NCBI RefSeq assembly: GCF_006335015.1
Contig: NZ_VDGT01000005.1
Span: 269,555-333,554, forward strand
DNA length: 64,000 nt
Origin: Streptomyces sedi
Lineage (GTDB): Bacteria > Actinomycetota > Actinomycetes > Streptomycetales > Streptomycetaceae
Direction of reading: 5' to 3'
The translations under genes and the position numbers were made by a program. The notes below the pieces were generated by a model. That model did no database searches and had not been told where the DNA came from. It saw only the letters and a list, made by a program, of their open reading frames with translations. Numbering within the stretch: the stretch's first letter is position 1; every line of letters begins with the position of its first letter. Shown piece by piece: positions 54,175 through 63,993 of the stretch.

Positions 54175-54852
54175 TCAACCCTGGTGCGACTCCACCGACT
54201 TGGGCTCGGCCGACCCCGGCTGCAACGCGTCCAGCGCCCTCCGCAGCCCGAACAGCTTGCGCTCCAGGTGGGCGGCCGTCGAGACCGCGGCGCCACCGCC
54301 CGACTCGGCCAACTCCTTGGACAGCGCCTCCGCCTGCTCCTCGGCGGCGGCCAACCGCGCCGACAGCTCGGGCAGCAGCCCGCCCGCGCCCCGGTCGCCC
54401 TCGCCCTGCGCGTGGCCGGCGTCCAACTCCCGGCGCAGCAGCACCGCCTGCTCGTGGAGCTGCACGTTCTTCATGTGGAGGTCGACGAAGACCGAGACCT
54501 TGGCACGCAGCACCCACGGGTCGAACGGCTTCGAGATGTAGTCGACGGCACCCGCCGCATAGCCTCGGAACGTGTGGTGGGGACCGTGGTTGATCGCCGT
54601 GAGAAAGATGATGGGAATATCGCGGGTGCGCTCGCGGCGCTTGATGTGGGCCGCGGTCTCGAAGCCGTCCATCCCCGGCATCTGGACATCCAGCAGGATG
54701 ACCGCGAAGTCCTCTGTGAGCAGCGCCTTGAGCGCTTCCTCCCCTGACGACGCCCGGACCAGTGTCTGATCGAGCGCTGAAAGGATCGCCTCCAGCGCAA
54801 GCAGATTCTCGGGCCGGTCATCGACCAGGAGGATCTTGGCCTTCTGCACCAT
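54175..54852 (-). CDS. osaB: Osmoadaptation response regulator OsaB
   Basis: A 225-residue response regulator without a DNA-binding domain. The receiver has DDRPENLLALEAIL, phospho-acceptor Asp55 in LLDVQMPGMDGF, and Lys108 in ISKPFD. The C-terminal 90 residues are predicted coiled coil (LHEQAVLLRRELDAG, ARLAAAEEQAEALSKELAE). This matches S. coelicolor OsaB, needed for growth and differentiation under osmotic stress. ATG 54852 has GGAGGA upstream. It is separated from osaA by 383 bp with a terminator, so it has its own promoter. Confidence 0.88.
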   Translation of the reverse strand: MVQKAKILLVDDRPENLLALEAILSALDQTLVRASSGEEALKALLTEDFAVILLDVQMPGMDGFETAAHIKRRERTRDIPIIFLTAINHGPHHTFRGYAAGAVDYISKPFDPWVLRAKVSVFVDLHMKNVQLHEQAVLLRRELDAGHAQGEGDRGAGGLLPELSARLAAAEEQAEALSKELAESGGGAAVSTAAHLERKLFGLRRALDALQPGSAEPKSVESHQG

Positions 54853-54872
54853 GGCCCGTCCTCCTCGCCCCT

Positions 54873-54892
54873 GCGGCGCCCCGGGGCGCCGC
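54873..54892. repeat. 20-bp perfect palindrome in the osaB leader
   Basis: The sequence GCGGCGCCCCGGGGCGCCGC is identical on both strands and ends 20 bp before the osaB start codon, just ahead of its ribosome binding site. As DNA it could be an operator; as RNA it folds only with a strained loop. Confidence 0.6.
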
Positions 54893-54975
54893 CGTCGTGG
54901 ACGGCACCCTCACGCCGTCCGGTCCTGTGCCGGACATGTTGACATCACCGCCGGCGCTGGTGCCAGCAGACCCCG

Positions 54976-55000
54976 GTTGTCGCCCCAAACGTGCGACAAC
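54976..55000. promoter_or_regulatory. Inverted repeat upstream of osaB (possible operator)
   Basis: GTTGTCGC (54976-54983) and GCGACAAC (54993-55000) are perfect inverted half-sites separated by 9 bp, about 125-150 bp upstream of osaB. Spacing suits a dimeric regulator. The sequence is less GC-rich than its surroundings. No known consensus is recognised. Confidence 0.4.
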
Positions 55001-55193
55001 GTCGGGAACCCCCGCGACTCACACGAGAGGCTGACAACGCTCCGGCTGCGACCTCGACCGTACCGGCAGTACTCGTTCGCCCGTCCAGCACTCCACGCTC
55101 AGACCAACGGGTGATTGGCGCATCGCGCTGCGTCACGATAGCACGCCCCCGAAAGCCCCTGCGAGCTGAACTGCGCGCAACGGGAAAACGGTT

Positions 55194-55227
55194 GCTCACC
55201 CCGGATGGTTCCACATCCGGGGTGAGC
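55194..55227 (-). terminator. osaA terminator
   Basis: GCTCACCCCGGATG (55194-55207) pairs perfectly over 14 bp with CATCCGGGGTGAGC (55214-55227) around a 6-nt loop. It begins 9 bp after the osaA stop on the minus strand. Confidence 0.85.
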
Positions 55228-55235
55228 GTGACAGA

Positions 55236-58200
55236 TCATTCCCCGCCGCCGTCGTTGACCCACAGCGCCATCACCGAGAAGAGCTCGGCGACATCCACCG
55301 GCTTGGTCACGTGCGCCGAGGCCCCGGCCCGGATGGTCTTGTCCCGGTCGCCCTTCATCGCCTTCGCCGTCAACGCGATGATCGGCAGCTTGGCGAACTG
55401 GGGCATCTTGCGGATCGCCTCGGTCGTGGCGTAGCCGTCCATCTCCGGCATCATGATGTCCATCAGGACCAGCATCACGTCCTCGTTGGACTCCAGGACC
55501 TCGATGCCCTCCCGCCCGTTCTCCGCGTAGAGCACCACGATGCCGCTGCCCTCCAGCACGCTGGTCAGCGCGAAGACGTTCCGCACGTCGTCGTCGACGA
55601 TCAGCACCTTCCGGCCCTGGAACTCCCTGCGGTAGTCCCTCGGTTCCGCCAGGGCCGGCACCACCTCACCGGTCACCTCGGCCACCGGCTCGTCCTCGGC
55701 CGCCGCGTCGGGCTCCTCGCGGTCCCGGTCGCGGTGACGCCTGGTCAGCGACTCCGCCGCCTCCTCGGCCGCCGCCGACGCCCGCCGGCGCTGCGCCTCC
55801 GCGTCACCGACCGCGCCGGGCGCGGCGGGAAGCGCGTCGTTCGCGCCCTCCCCCGCCCCCGGCTCGTCCTCCGGCGCCGCCAACAGGGCCTTGATGCGGT
55901 TCTCCGGCCGCGGCGGCAGCGCCCGCGCGCCCTCCGAAGCGCCCTGCCCCGGCGTCAACTGCCCGTAGCCGGGCGGCGGCAGCTCCGCCGGCTGCAACGG
56001 CAGGAAGAGCGTGAACGTGGACCCCCGGCCCGGCTCGCTCGCCGCGTGGATCTCCCCGCCGAGCAGCCGAGCGATCTCCCGGCTGATCGACAGCCCCAGA
56101 CCCGTGCCGCCGTACTTGCGGCTGGTCGTGCCGTCCGCCTGCTTGAACGCCTCGAAGATCACGGCCATCTTGCTGGCCGCGATACCGATCCCGGTGTCCG
56201 AGACGGCGAACGCGATCAGCTGCGCGTCCGCCGACAGCACCGAGCCGTTCTCCAGCATCTGCTCCCTGATCGAGTCCGGCACCTCACCGCCCGCCGGCCT
56301 GATCACCAGCTCCACCGCGCCGGTCTCGGTGAACTTCACCGCGTTCGACAGCAGGTTCCGCAGCACCTGGAGCAGCCGCTGCTCGTCCGTGTTCAGCGTG
56401 GACGGCAGCTCCGGCGAGACCCGCACCGAGAACTCCAGGCTCTTCTCCGCCGTCAGCGGCCGGAACGACGCCTCGATGTAGTCCACCAGCTGCACCAGCG
56501 CGATCCTGGTCGGGCTGACGTCCATCTTGCCCGCCTCGACCTTCGACAGGTCCAGGATGTCGTTGATCAGCTGCAACAGGTCCGAACCCGCGCCGTGGAT
56601 CGTCTCCGCGAACTCCACCTGCTTCGGCGAAAGGTTGCCCTCCGCGTTGTCCGCCAGCAGCTTGGCCAGGATCAGCAGCGAGTTCAGCGGGGTCCGCAGC
56701 TCGTGCGACATGTTCGCCAGGAACTCCGACTTGTACCGCATCGAGACCGCCAACTGCTCGGCGCGCTCCTGGAGTCCGCGCCTGGCCTCCTCGATCTCCG
56801 AGTTCTTCACCTCGATGTTGCGGTTGGTCTCCGCGAGCAGGTCCGCCTTGTGCTTCAGCTCCGCGTTGGACTCCTGGAGCGCCTTCCGCTGCCGCTCCAG
56901 CTCGCCCGAGCGTTCCTGGAGCTGCTCCGCCAGCTCCTGCGACTGCTCCAACAGCATCTCGGTCCTGGTGTTGACGCTGATGGTGTTGACGCTCGTCGCG
57001 ATCATCTCCGCCATCTGGCTCAGGAAGTCGCGCTCGATCTGGGTGAACGGCTTGAACGACGCCAGCTCCAGCACGCCCAGCACCCGGCTCTCGAAGAGCA
57101 CCGGCAGCACGATCCCGTTCACCGGAGGCGCCTCGCCCAGCCCCGAGGAGATCTTCAGATAACCGGGCGGCGTCGGCCCGACCTCGATCGGGCGACGCTC
57201 CTCCGCGGCCGTGCCGATCAACGACTCCCCCGGCCGGAAGGACATCGCCTGGCTGCCCGCCGCGTACCCGTAGGACCCGATCATCCGCAGCTCGTAGGCG
57301 CCGCCCTCCCCCGGGCCGGCGACCACGTCCCGGTCCCCGTCGGCCGGAACGGCCAGGAAGAACGCCCCGTGCTGCGCCGTGACCGCCGGCGCCAGCTCGC
57401 TCATGATCAGCCGCGCCACGTCCTTCAGGTCCCGCCGCCCCTGCATCAGCGCCGAGATCCGGGCCAGGTTGCTCTTCAGCCAGTCCTGCTCCTTGTTGGC
57501 CAGCGTGGCCTCGCGCAGGTTGCTGATCATGGTGTTGACGTTCTCCTGGACCACCAGGATCTCGCCCGCCGCGTCGGTGTCGATCCGCACGCTGTGATCG
57601 CCCCTGGTCACGAACGTCGCGACCCGGGCGATGCCCCGCACCTGACGGGTCAGATTGCCCGCCATCTCGTTCACCGAGTCGGTCAGGTCCTTCCAGGTAC
57701 CGGCCACTCCCGGCACCCGCGCCTGACCGCCCAACTGCCCCTCGGTACCCACCTCGCGGGCGACCTTGGTCACCTGGTCGGCGAAGACCGACAGCTGCTC
57801 CACCATCGTGTTGAGGGTGTCCTTCAGCTCCAGGATCTCGCCCCGGGCGTCGATGTCGATCTTCCTGGTCAGGTCGCCCTTGGCGATCGCCGTGGTGACC
57901 TGCGTGATGTTGCGCACCTGACCGGTCAGGTTGGACGCCATCGAGTTGACCGACTCCGTCAGGTCCTTCCACGTGCCGGAGACCCCCGGCACCTTCGCCT
58001 GACCGCCCAGCCTGCCGTCCGTGCCCACCTCGCGGGCCACCCGCGTCACCTCGGCGGCGAACGACGACAGCGTCGTCACCATCCGGTTGACCGTGTCGGC
58101 GAGCTGCGCCACCTCGCCACTGGCCTGCACGGTGACCTTCTTGGACAGGTCGCCGTTGGCCACCGCCGTCGCGACCTCGGAGATGTTCCGCACCTGACTG

Positions 58201-60800
58201 GTCAGGTTGCGGGCCATCAGGTTGACGTTGTTCGTCAGGTCCTTCCACGTCCCCGACACCCCGCGCACCTGCGCCTGGCCGCCCAACTGCCCCTCGGTGC
58301 CCACCTCGCGGGCCACCCGCGAGACCTGCTCGGCGAACGAGGACAACTGGTCCACCATGGTGTTCACGGTGGTCACCAGCTCCAGGATCTCGCCCCTGGC
58401 GTCCACCGTGATCTTCTTCGTCAGGTCACCCCGGGCGACCGCGGTGGTCACCTCCGCGATGTTCCGCACCTGCGACGTCAGGTTGTTGGCCATGCTGTTG
58501 ACGGACTGCGTCAGGTCCTTCCACGTCCCCGACACCCCGTCCACCCGCGCCTGGCCGCCCAACCGGCCCTCGGTGCCCACCTCGACGGCCACCCTCGTGA
58601 CCTGCTCGGCGAAGGACGACAGCTGGTCGACCATCGTGTTCAGCGTGTCCTTCAGCTCCAGGATCTCGCCCTGGGCATCCACCGTGATCTTCTGCGACAG
58701 GTCGCCGCGGGCGACCGCCGTCGCGACCCCCGCGATGTTCCGCACCTGGTCCGTCAGGTTCGACGCCATCCCGTTGACGGAGTCGGTCAGGTCGCGCCAC
58801 ACACCGGCCACGCCCGGCACCTGGGCCTGACCACCGAGCCTGCCCTCCGTGCCCACGTCCCGCGAGACCCGGGTCACCTGGTCGGCGAAGAGCGACAACT
58901 GGTCCACCATGCGGTTGACCGTGTTCTTCAGTTCGAGGATCTCGCCCCTGGCGTCCACCTCGATCTTCTGCGACAGGTCGCCCCGCGCCACGGCGGTGGT
59001 CACCTGCGCGATGTTCCGCACCTGGTCCGTCAGGTTGTCAGCCATCTGGTTGACGGAGTTGGTCAGGTCCTTCCACGTCCCCGACACCCCGTCCACCTGG
59101 GCCTGGCCACCCAGCCTGCCCTCGATGCCGACCTCGGTGGAGACCCGCGTCACCTGCTCGGCGAACGAGGAGAGCTGGTCCACCATGCGGTTCACGGTGT
59201 TCTTCAGCTCCAGCATCTCGCCGGAGACATCCACCGTCACCTTCTGCGACAGGTCACCGTTCGCGACCGCCGTCGTCACCTGCGCGATGTTGCGGACCTG
59301 ACCGGTGAGGTTGCGGAACGCCGTGTTGACGGAGTCCGTCAGGTCCTTCCAGGCTCCCGCCACCCCCAGCACCGACGCCTGCCCGCCCAGCGCGCCCTCG
59401 TCGCCGATCTCCCGGGCCACCCGCGTGACCTGCGACTGGAACGACGACAGCTGGTCCACCATCGTGTTCACGGTGTTCTTCAGCTCCAGCATCTCGCCGG
59501 AGACATCCACCGTCACCTTCTGCGACAGGTCACCGTTCGCCACGGCCGTCGTCACCTGCGCGATGTCCCGCACCTGATCCGTCAGGTTGCGGAACGCCAT
59601 GTTGACCGAGTCGGTCAGATCCTTCCAACGCCCCGAGACGCCCGGCACCTTCGCCTGGCTGCCCAACGTGCCCTGCGTGCCGATCTGCACGGCCGCCGCC
59701 GTCACCTCGTCGGCGAAGCCGCGCAGCGTCTCCGTCATCCCGTTGATGGTCTCCGCGAGCTGGGCCACCTCGCCCCGCGCGTTCACCATCACCCGCTGCG
59801 CCAGGTCGCCGTCGGCCACCGCGGTCGTCACCCGGGCGATCTCCCGGACCTGGTCCGTCAGGTTGCCCGCCATCAGGTTCACCGAGTCGGTCAGGTCCTT
59901 CCAGACCCCCGAGACCCCGTCCACCCGCGCCTGGCCACCCAGCTGCCCCTCGGTGCCCACCTCGCGGGCCACCCGCGTGACCTCGGACTGGAACGAGGAC
60001 AGCTGGTCGACCATCGTGTTGACGGTGTTCTTCAACTCCAGCATCTCGCCGGCCACATGAACCGTGACCTTGCGCCCCAGGTCACCGTCGGCCACCGCCT
60101 TGGTCACCACCGAGATGTCCCGCACCTGCGCCGTCAGCCGCGACGCCATGGTGTTGACGGACTCGGTCAGGTCCTTCCAGGTGCCGGAGACCCCCGGCAC
60201 CCGCGCCTGCCCGCCCAGCTTGCCCTCGGTGCCCACCTCGCTGGCGACCCGCGTCACCTCGTCGGTGAACTCCGACAGCTGGTCGACCAGCCCGTTGACC
60301 GTCCGCCCCACCTTCAGGAACTCGCCCCGCAGCGGCCGGCCGACCCCCGAGTCCGACTGGGCGCGCAGATCCATCCGCTGCTCCAGGTCGCCCTCGGCCA
60401 CCGCCGTCAGCACCCGGCCCACCTCGGAGACCGGCCGCCCCAGGTCCTCGACCAGGTCGTTGGCGTCGTCGATCGCCTTGGCCCAGGCGCCCTCGCACAG
60501 CCCGGTCTCCATCCGCTCCGAGAGCTTCCCCTCCCGGCCGACCACCCGACGCACCCGCGTCAGCTGCCCGGTGAGCTGGAGCCCACGGTCGGCGACCTCG
60601 TTGTAGACCGCGGCGATCTCGGCCATCGGGCCCTCGCCGGCGACCGTCAGGCGCTTGCGCAGATGACCGTCCCGCATCGACTCCAGAGCCGAGAGCAGTC
60701 GGTTCAGCGCCGCGGCGTCCACCTCGACGGTGGCACCCGGCCGGGGCTTCACCGCCCGGCCTCGCCGCTGGCCTCGCGACACTGCTCCGTCAGACACCAC
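55236..60800 (-). CDS. osaA: Hybrid histidine kinase OsaA with a long HAMP array
   Basis: A soluble hybrid kinase of about 1854 residues, partner of OsaB in osmotic stress. About twelve HAMP-like units run from residue 30 to 1110; most are 92-residue repeats with the core GxWKDLTxSVNxMAxNLTxQ and VAxGDLxxKVTV. Then come a GAF domain (about 1120-1290), a coiled coil, HisKA with [10 protein letters not shown] (His near 1365), HATPase ([23 protein letters not shown]), an acidic linker, and a C-terminal receiver ([12 protein letters not shown], Asp near 1780). No TM segment is seen. The layout resembles fungal group III osmosensor kinases. GTG 60800 is chosen for the GGGAGGG five bases upstream; GTG 60797 is equally possible. 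Confidence 0.92.
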   Translation of the reverse strand: MVSDGAVSRGQRRGRAVKPRPGATVEVDAAALNRLLSALESMRDGHLRKRLTVAGEGPMAEIAAVYNEVADRGLQLTGQLTRVRRVVGREGKLSERMETGLCEGAWAKAIDDANDLVEDLGRPVSEVGRVLTAVAEGDLEQRMDLRAQSDSGVGRPLRGEFLKVGRTVNGLVDQLSEFTDEVTRVASEVGTEGKLGGQARVPGVSGTWKDLTESVNTMASRLTAQVRDISVVTKAVADGDLGRKVTVHVAGEMLELKNTVNTMVDQLSSFQSEVTRVAREVGTEGQLGGQARVDGVSGVWKDLTDSVNLMAGNLTDQVREIARVTTAVADGDLAQRVMVNARGEVAQLAETINGMTETLRGFADEVTAAAVQIGTQGTLGSQAKVPGVSGRWKDLTDSVNMAFRNLTDQVRDIAQVTTAVANGDLSQKVTVDVSGEMLELKNTVNTMVDQLSSFQSQVTRVAREIGDEGALGGQASVLGVAGAWKDLTDSVNTAFRNLTGQVRNIAQVTTAVANGDLSQKVTVDVSGEMLELKNTVNRMVDQLSSFAEQVTRVSTEVGIEGRLGGQAQVDGVSGTWKDLTNSVNQMADNLTDQVRNIAQVTTAVARGDLSQKIEVDARGEILELKNTVNRMVDQLSLFADQVTRVSRDVGTEGRLGGQAQVPGVAGVWRDLTDSVNGMASNLTDQVRNIAGVATAVARGDLSQKITVDAQGEILELKDTLNTMVDQLSSFAEQVTRVAVEVGTEGRLGGQARVDGVSGTWKDLTQSVNSMANNLTSQVRNIAEVTTAVARGDLTKKITVDARGEILELVTTVNTMVDQLSSFAEQVSRVAREVGTEGQLGGQAQVRGVSGTWKDLTNNVNLMARNLTSQVRNISEVATAVANGDLSKKVTVQASGEVAQLADTVNRMVTTLSSFAAEVTRVAREVGTDGRLGGQAKVPGVSGTWKDLTESVNSMASNLTGQVRNITQVTTAIAKGDLTRKIDIDARGEILELKDTLNTMVEQLSVFADQVTKVAREVGTEGQLGGQARVPGVAGTWKDLTDSVNEMAGNLTRQVRGIARVATFVTRGDHSVRIDTDAAGEILVVQENVNTMISNLREATLANKEQDWLKSNLARISALMQGRRDLKDVARLIMSELAPAVTAQHGAFFLAVPADGDRDVVAGPGEGGAYELRMIGSYGYAAGSQAMSFRPGESLIGTAAEERRPIEVGPTPPGYLKISSGLGEAPPVNGIVLPVLFESRVLGVLELASFKPFTQIERDFLSQMAEMIATSVNTISVNTRTEMLLEQSQELAEQLQERSGELERQRKALQESNAELKHKADLLAETNRNIEVKNSEIEEARRGLQERAEQLAVSMRYKSEFLANMSHELRTPLNSLLILAKLLADNAEGNLSPKQVEFAETIHGAGSDLLQLINDILDLSKVEAGKMDVSPTRIALVQLVDYIEASFRPLTAEKSLEFSVRVSPELPSTLNTDEQRLLQVLRNLLSNAVKFTETGAVELVIRPAGGEVPDSIREQMLENGSVLSADAQLIAFAVSDTGIGIAASKMAVIFEAFKQADGTTSRKYGGTGLGLSISREIARLLGGEIHAASEPGRGSTFTLFLPLQPAELPPPGYGQLTPGQGASEGARALPPRPENRIKALLAAPEDEPGAGEGANDALPAAPGAVGDAEAQRRRASAAAEEAAESLTRRHRDRDREEPDAAAEDEPVAEVTGEVVPALAEPRDYRREFQGRKVLIVDDDVRNVFALTSVLEGSGIVVLYAENGREGIEVLESNEDVMLVLMDIMMPEMDGYATTEAIRKMPQFAKLPIIALTAKAMKGDRDKTIRAGASAHVTKPVDVAELFSVMALWVNDGGGE
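57600..60360. repeat. 276-bp tandem coding repeats (HAMP units of osaA)
   Basis: The segment AGGTCCTTCCA recurs at 57685, 57961 and 58237 and then at the same 276-bp step to near 60170, marking about ten units of 92 codons. Neighbouring units are close enough at DNA level to recombine; units around 59200-59600 share runs of near identity. Confidence 0.85.
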
Positions 60801-60860
60801 TGTGTCCCTCCCACGGGGGTCGATCATCTCGCCCTGCACTGCACATCGGGCCCTCCCAGT

Positions 60861-60886
60861 GTTTCACTCCGGAAGGACCGGGCGAT
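60861..60886 (+). promoter_or_regulatory. Weak candidate sigma-B-type promoter for osaC
   Basis: GTTT (60861-60864), 15 bp, then GGGCGAT (60880-60886) partly fits the Streptomyces sigma-B form GNNT-N14-16-GGGTAY. The -10 deviates at TAY. In S. coelicolor osaC expression is reported to depend on sigma-B, which is why this region was examined. Confidence 0.25.
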
Positions 60887-61037
60887 AACAGTTCGGCAGC
60901 ATCGCATACCACCGATTTCCCGGTCAGGGGGAATTCGGTGGACGCACCGTCCGCCAAGCCGCCGGACGTCAGTAACCTGGGCACCCGAGCAGCCCACGGC
61001 ACCGGAGTGTGCCGAGAACGACCATTGGGGGAGTGAC

Positions 61038-63647
61038 GTGATCACCGCGCGCGCTGCGGCCACCTTCGAGCCGGTAGGACGCTCGGTCGCGACCGCGCGG
61101 GGCTTCGTCCGCGACACCCTTCAGGGTTGGGGCCTCGCCGAGCTCATCGAGGACGCCGTCGTCCTGACCAGCGAGCTGGTCACCAACGCGGTGGTGCACG
61201 CCGGCACCTCCGCCGAGGTCCGCTGTCTCCGCGACGAACAGGGCGTCCGCGTCGAGGTCGTCGACCGCCACCCGGAGCGCGGGCTGCCGCTCGCCGAGGT
61301 CTCCCGGGGCCGCGTCGACCTCAACAGCGAGGGCGGCCGGGGCCTGATGCTCTGCGCCGCGCTCGCCGACCGCTGGGGCGTCGACTACACGACCACCGAC
61401 AAGTGCGTGTGGTTCCGCCTCGACCAGCAGACCACCGCCGTCGGCACCCGCACCGCGGGGCCGATCCTCCCCGCCGACCTGTTGCCGGAGACCGACGCCC
61501 GAGTCCGTGTCGCCGTCGTCGAGGTCGACCGGGTCGACGCCATCACCAGCTGGAACGACGACGCGCGGCAGCTCTTCGGCTACACGGCCGAGCAGGTCGT
61601 CGGCAAGCCGCTCGCCGACCTCGCCGCCTGGCCGCAGACCCCGGGCACCGGCACCGGCATCGCCGAGGCGCTGCTCCTCTCCCGCTGGGAGGGCAGCTAC
61701 GGCGTCCGCGACTCCCAGGGCCGCACCGTCCCCGTCTACGCCTGCCACCTGCGCATCCGCGACGCCCACGGGGAGCCTTCCACGGTCTGTCTGATCGTCC
61801 GCGACCACGAGCGCGCGATCCTCCAGAGCCCGGTCCGGCTGCCTTCACACGGCGCCAACGGGGGCGAGTCACGCGACCGCACCGGCGACTCGCTCGACGC
61901 GCTCATCGGCTCTCCCCCGCCGGACGACCTCGACGGCCTGCTCCAGCGGACCGTCGAACGCGCCCGCGACATGCTCGACGGCGACGCCGCCTTCCTGCTG
62001 CTCGCCACCGACGACGAGACGGAGCTTGAGGTCCGCGCGACCACCGGGCTGCCCTCGGCACGCCAGCGCTTCGCACGCGTCCCCGTGGAGACCGGCAGCG
62101 GGCGCTACGGATCCGCCCGGATGCCCTCGGTCCACCCGGACCTGGCGCACACCCCGGGCGCCGTGCCGCTGCTGTCCGGAACGGGGATGCACGCGGTCGT
62201 CACGGTCCCGCTGAAGGTCGAGGGCCGGCTCACCGGCTCCCTCGGCGTCGCGTCCGAGACCCCCGAGCGCTTCAGCAACGAGGAGGCGCTCCGCCTCCAG
62301 TTCGCCGCCGACCGCATCGCGCTGGCCGTCGAGTCCGCCAGGCTCACCGAGTTGGAACGGCTGCGCAGGGGCTCGCTCGCCTTCCTCGTGGAGGCGTCCG
62401 AGCTGCTCGCCGGAACGCTGGACCGCAACCAGACGCTGGCGCTGATGGCCCAGATGACCGTCCCGACCCTGGCGACCTGGTGCGCCGTCTACACGATCCC
62501 CGAGCCGGGCTCGGAGCCCGTGCTCTCCTATGTGCTGCACGAGGACGAGGAGCGGATCGACGGCATCAAGGCCCTGTTGGAGCGCGTCGACGCGCCCGCG
62601 CCGGATCTCGCGCTGGGCGTGCGCCCCTGGAACGCGCCCTCGGACGCGGCGCGCAACACCGCGCTGCGCACCTCGCTGCGCAGCCTCGCGCTCGGTGGGC
62701 GCCCGCCGTCGGATACCCCGGGCACCAGCCTGACCACGGCCCAGGCCGTGGGTGGTGAGACGGTGGTGCTGCCACTCGTCGCACGGAATCGCGTGATCGG
62801 GCTGCTGGCCCTCGGCAAGCCGACGGACGAGCGGTTCCGTCAGGACATTCTGGAGCTGGCCGAGGACCTCTCCCGCCGGGCCGCCCTCGCGCTGGACAAC
62901 GCCCGGCTCTACAGCGAGCGGACGGCGATCAGCCAGTCCCTGCAACGCAGCCTGCTGCCCCCGGAGTTGCCGGCGATCGACAACGTCGAGGTGGAGGTCA
63001 TCTACCGCGCGGCCGGCGAGGGCAACGAGGTCGGCGGAGACTTCTACGACCTGTTCCCGATCCGCGAGGGCGTCTACGGCTTCGCCATCGGCGATGTCTG
63101 CGGCACGGGTCCCGAGGCCGCGGCCGTGACGGGGCTCGCGCGGCACGCGCTGCGGCTGCTGGCCCGCGAGGGCCTGGGCGGCCCCGCGGTGCTGGAGCGG
63201 CTCAACGCGGCGATCCTGGAGGAGGGGCCGCGGGCGCGCTTTCTCACCCTGCTGTACGGGGAGTTGTGGCCCCAGCCCTCGGGCGGCGCGCTGCTGAAGA
63301 TGGTCTGCGCGGGCCACCCGCTGCCGATGCGCCTGGCCCCCGACGGCACGGTGGAGTCCGCCGCGAGCCCCCAGCCGCTGCTCGGCGTGATGGACGATCT
63401 GGAGCTCTTCGAGCAGACGGCGACGCTGGACCCGGGCGACGTGCTGCTGTGTGTCACGGACGGCGTCACCGAACGCCGGGAGGGCACCCGCATGTTGGGC
63501 GACGACGGCCTGGCGGACGTGCTCAGCAACTGCACGGGCCTCACCGCGGGCGCGGTCGCCGCGCGGGTGCTGCGAGCGGTGGAACGCTTCGCCTCCGACG
63601 CCCCGTCGGACGACATGGCCATTCTGACGTTGCGTATCCCCGAGTAG
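61038..63647 (+). CDS. osaC: Multidomain phosphatase/anti-sigma regulator OsaC
   Basis: An 869-residue signalling protein starting at GTG 61038 (GGGGGAG upstream). Domains in order: an RsbW-like ATPase (about 10-130, ELVTNAVVHAG with the N-box, GGRGLMLC); a PAS domain (about 160-260, ITSWNDDARQLFGYT); two GAF domains (about 300-450 and 460-610); and a C-terminal PP2C/SpoIIE phosphatase (about 620-869, GGDFYDLFPI, AIGDVCGTGPEAA, SDDMAILTLRI). In S. coelicolor OsaC returns sigma-B activity to baseline after osmotic stress. It is divergent from osaA across 237 bp and ends in a strong hairpin. Confidence 0.92.
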   Translation: MITARAAATFEPVGRSVATARGFVRDTLQGWGLAELIEDAVVLTSELVTNAVVHAGTSAEVRCLRDEQGVRVEVVDRHPERGLPLAEVSRGRVDLNSEGGRGLMLCAALADRWGVDYTTTDKCVWFRLDQQTTAVGTRTAGPILPADLLPETDARVRVAVVEVDRVDAITSWNDDARQLFGYTAEQVVGKPLADLAAWPQTPGTGTGIAEALLLSRWEGSYGVRDSQGRTVPVYACHLRIRDAHGEPSTVCLIVRDHERAILQSPVRLPSHGANGGESRDRTGDSLDALIGSPPPDDLDGLLQRTVERARDMLDGDAAFLLLATDDETELEVRATTGLPSARQRFARVPVETGSGRYGSARMPSVHPDLAHTPGAVPLLSGTGMHAVVTVPLKVEGRLTGSLGVASETPERFSNEEALRLQFAADRIALAVESARLTELERLRRGSLAFLVEASELLAGTLDRNQTLALMAQMTVPTLATWCAVYTIPEPGSEPVLSYVLHEDEERIDGIKALLERVDAPAPDLALGVRPWNAPSDAARNTALRTSLRSLALGGRPPSDTPGTSLTTAQAVGGETVVLPLVARNRVIGLLALGKPTDERFRQDILELAEDLSRRAALALDNARLYSERTAISQSLQRSLLPPELPAIDNVEVEVIYRAAGEGNEVGGDFYDLFPIREGVYGFAIGDVCGTGPEAAAVTGLARHALRLLAREGLGGPAVLERLNAAILEEGPRARFLTLLYGELWPQPSGGALLKMVCAGHPLPMRLAPDGTVESAASPQPLLGVMDDLELFEQTATLDPGDVLLCVTDGVTERREGTRMLGDDGLADVLSNCTGLTAGAVAARVLRAVERFASDAPSDDMAILTLRIPE

Positions 63648-63668
63648 GGGGAGAGCGGGCAAACGCGA

Positions 63669-63699
63669 AAGGGCCGGACCACGTGGTGGTCCGGCCCTT
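63669..63699 (+). terminator. osaC terminator
   Basis: AAGGGCCGGACCA (63669-63681) pairs perfectly over 13 bp with TGGTCCGGCCCTT (63687-63699) around a 5-nt loop, 21 bp after the osaC stop. Confidence 0.88.
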
Positions 63700-63753
63700 G
63701 TGCACTGTCGAGCATCGTCTGTATCTGGTGTGCGTCATTCGCCCTGACACACA

Positions 63754-63782
63754 AAAACCCCCGCCGAAGTGGCGAGGGTTTT
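63754..63782 (-). terminator. Terminator of the rRNA/tRNA transcript
   Basis: Read on the minus strand, AAAACCCTCGCC pairs with GGCGGGGGTTTT (one U-G pair) around a 5-nt loop and is followed by a T-run. It lies 15 bp after the tRNA-Thr 3' end, so it is the natural end of the rRNA operon transcript. Confidence 0.88.
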
Positions 63783-63796
63783 ACTGAGAAGCTGTG

Positions 63797-63869
63797 AGCC
63801 CCAAAACGGAATCGAACCGTTGACCTTCTCCTTACCATGGAGACGCTCTGCCGACTGAGCTATTGGGGC
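63797..63869 (-). tRNA. tRNA-Thr (anticodon GGT)
   Basis: On the minus strand a 73-nt cloverleaf starts GCCCCAATAGCTCAG and ends GGTTCGATTCCGTTTTGGGGCT. The acceptor stem is GCCCCAA/TTGGGGC, the anticodon arm TCTCC-ATGGTAA-GGAGA gives anticodon GGT, and the T arm has GGTTCGATTCC. The CCA end is not encoded. It follows the 5S rRNA directly, so it is part of the rRNA operon transcript. Confidence 0.95.
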
Positions 63870-63875
63870 GTTATG

Positions 63876-63993
63876 TCCGGCGGCGTCCTACTCTCCCACA
63901 CGGTCCCCCATGCAGTACCATCGGCGCTGAAGAGCTTAGCTTCCGGGTTCGGAATGTAACCGGGCGTTTCCTCTCCGCCATGACCACCGGAAC
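63876..63993 (-). rRNA. rrf: 5S ribosomal RNA
   Basis: On the minus strand the sequence runs from about GTTCCGGTGGTCATGGCGG through CGCCCGGTTACATTCCGAAC and AGCGCCGATGGTACTGCA to GAGAGTAGGACGCCGCCGGA, the standard actinobacterial 5S. The 5' CCGG(T)GG and 3' CC(G)CCGG ends pair. Length about 117 nt; exact ends are uncertain by a few bases. The 23S and 16S genes should lie beyond the right edge. Confidence 0.93.

Larger units (their letters stand above)
54853..55193. other. osaB upstream region (intergenic osaB-osaA, 383 bp with the osaA terminator)
   Basis: No supported gene. It holds a 20-bp perfect palindrome at 54873-54892 in the osaB leader and an 8-bp inverted repeat at 54976-55000, both described separately. 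I found no GGGTAC/T sigma-B-type -10 element on the minus strand and no clear housekeeping promoter. Confidence 0.5.

Noticed and set aside
57600..60360. Regularly spaced repeats suggesting a CRISPR array
   Set aside because: The period is 276 bp, the repeats are coding and diverged, and they match HAMP units of one protein. No short spacers and no cas genes.
55311..61037. Open frame extending some 1900 codons upstream of osaC, antisense to osaA
   Set aside because: Only the part from GTG 61038 has domains and a ribosome binding site; the rest mirrors the HAMP repeats of osaA.
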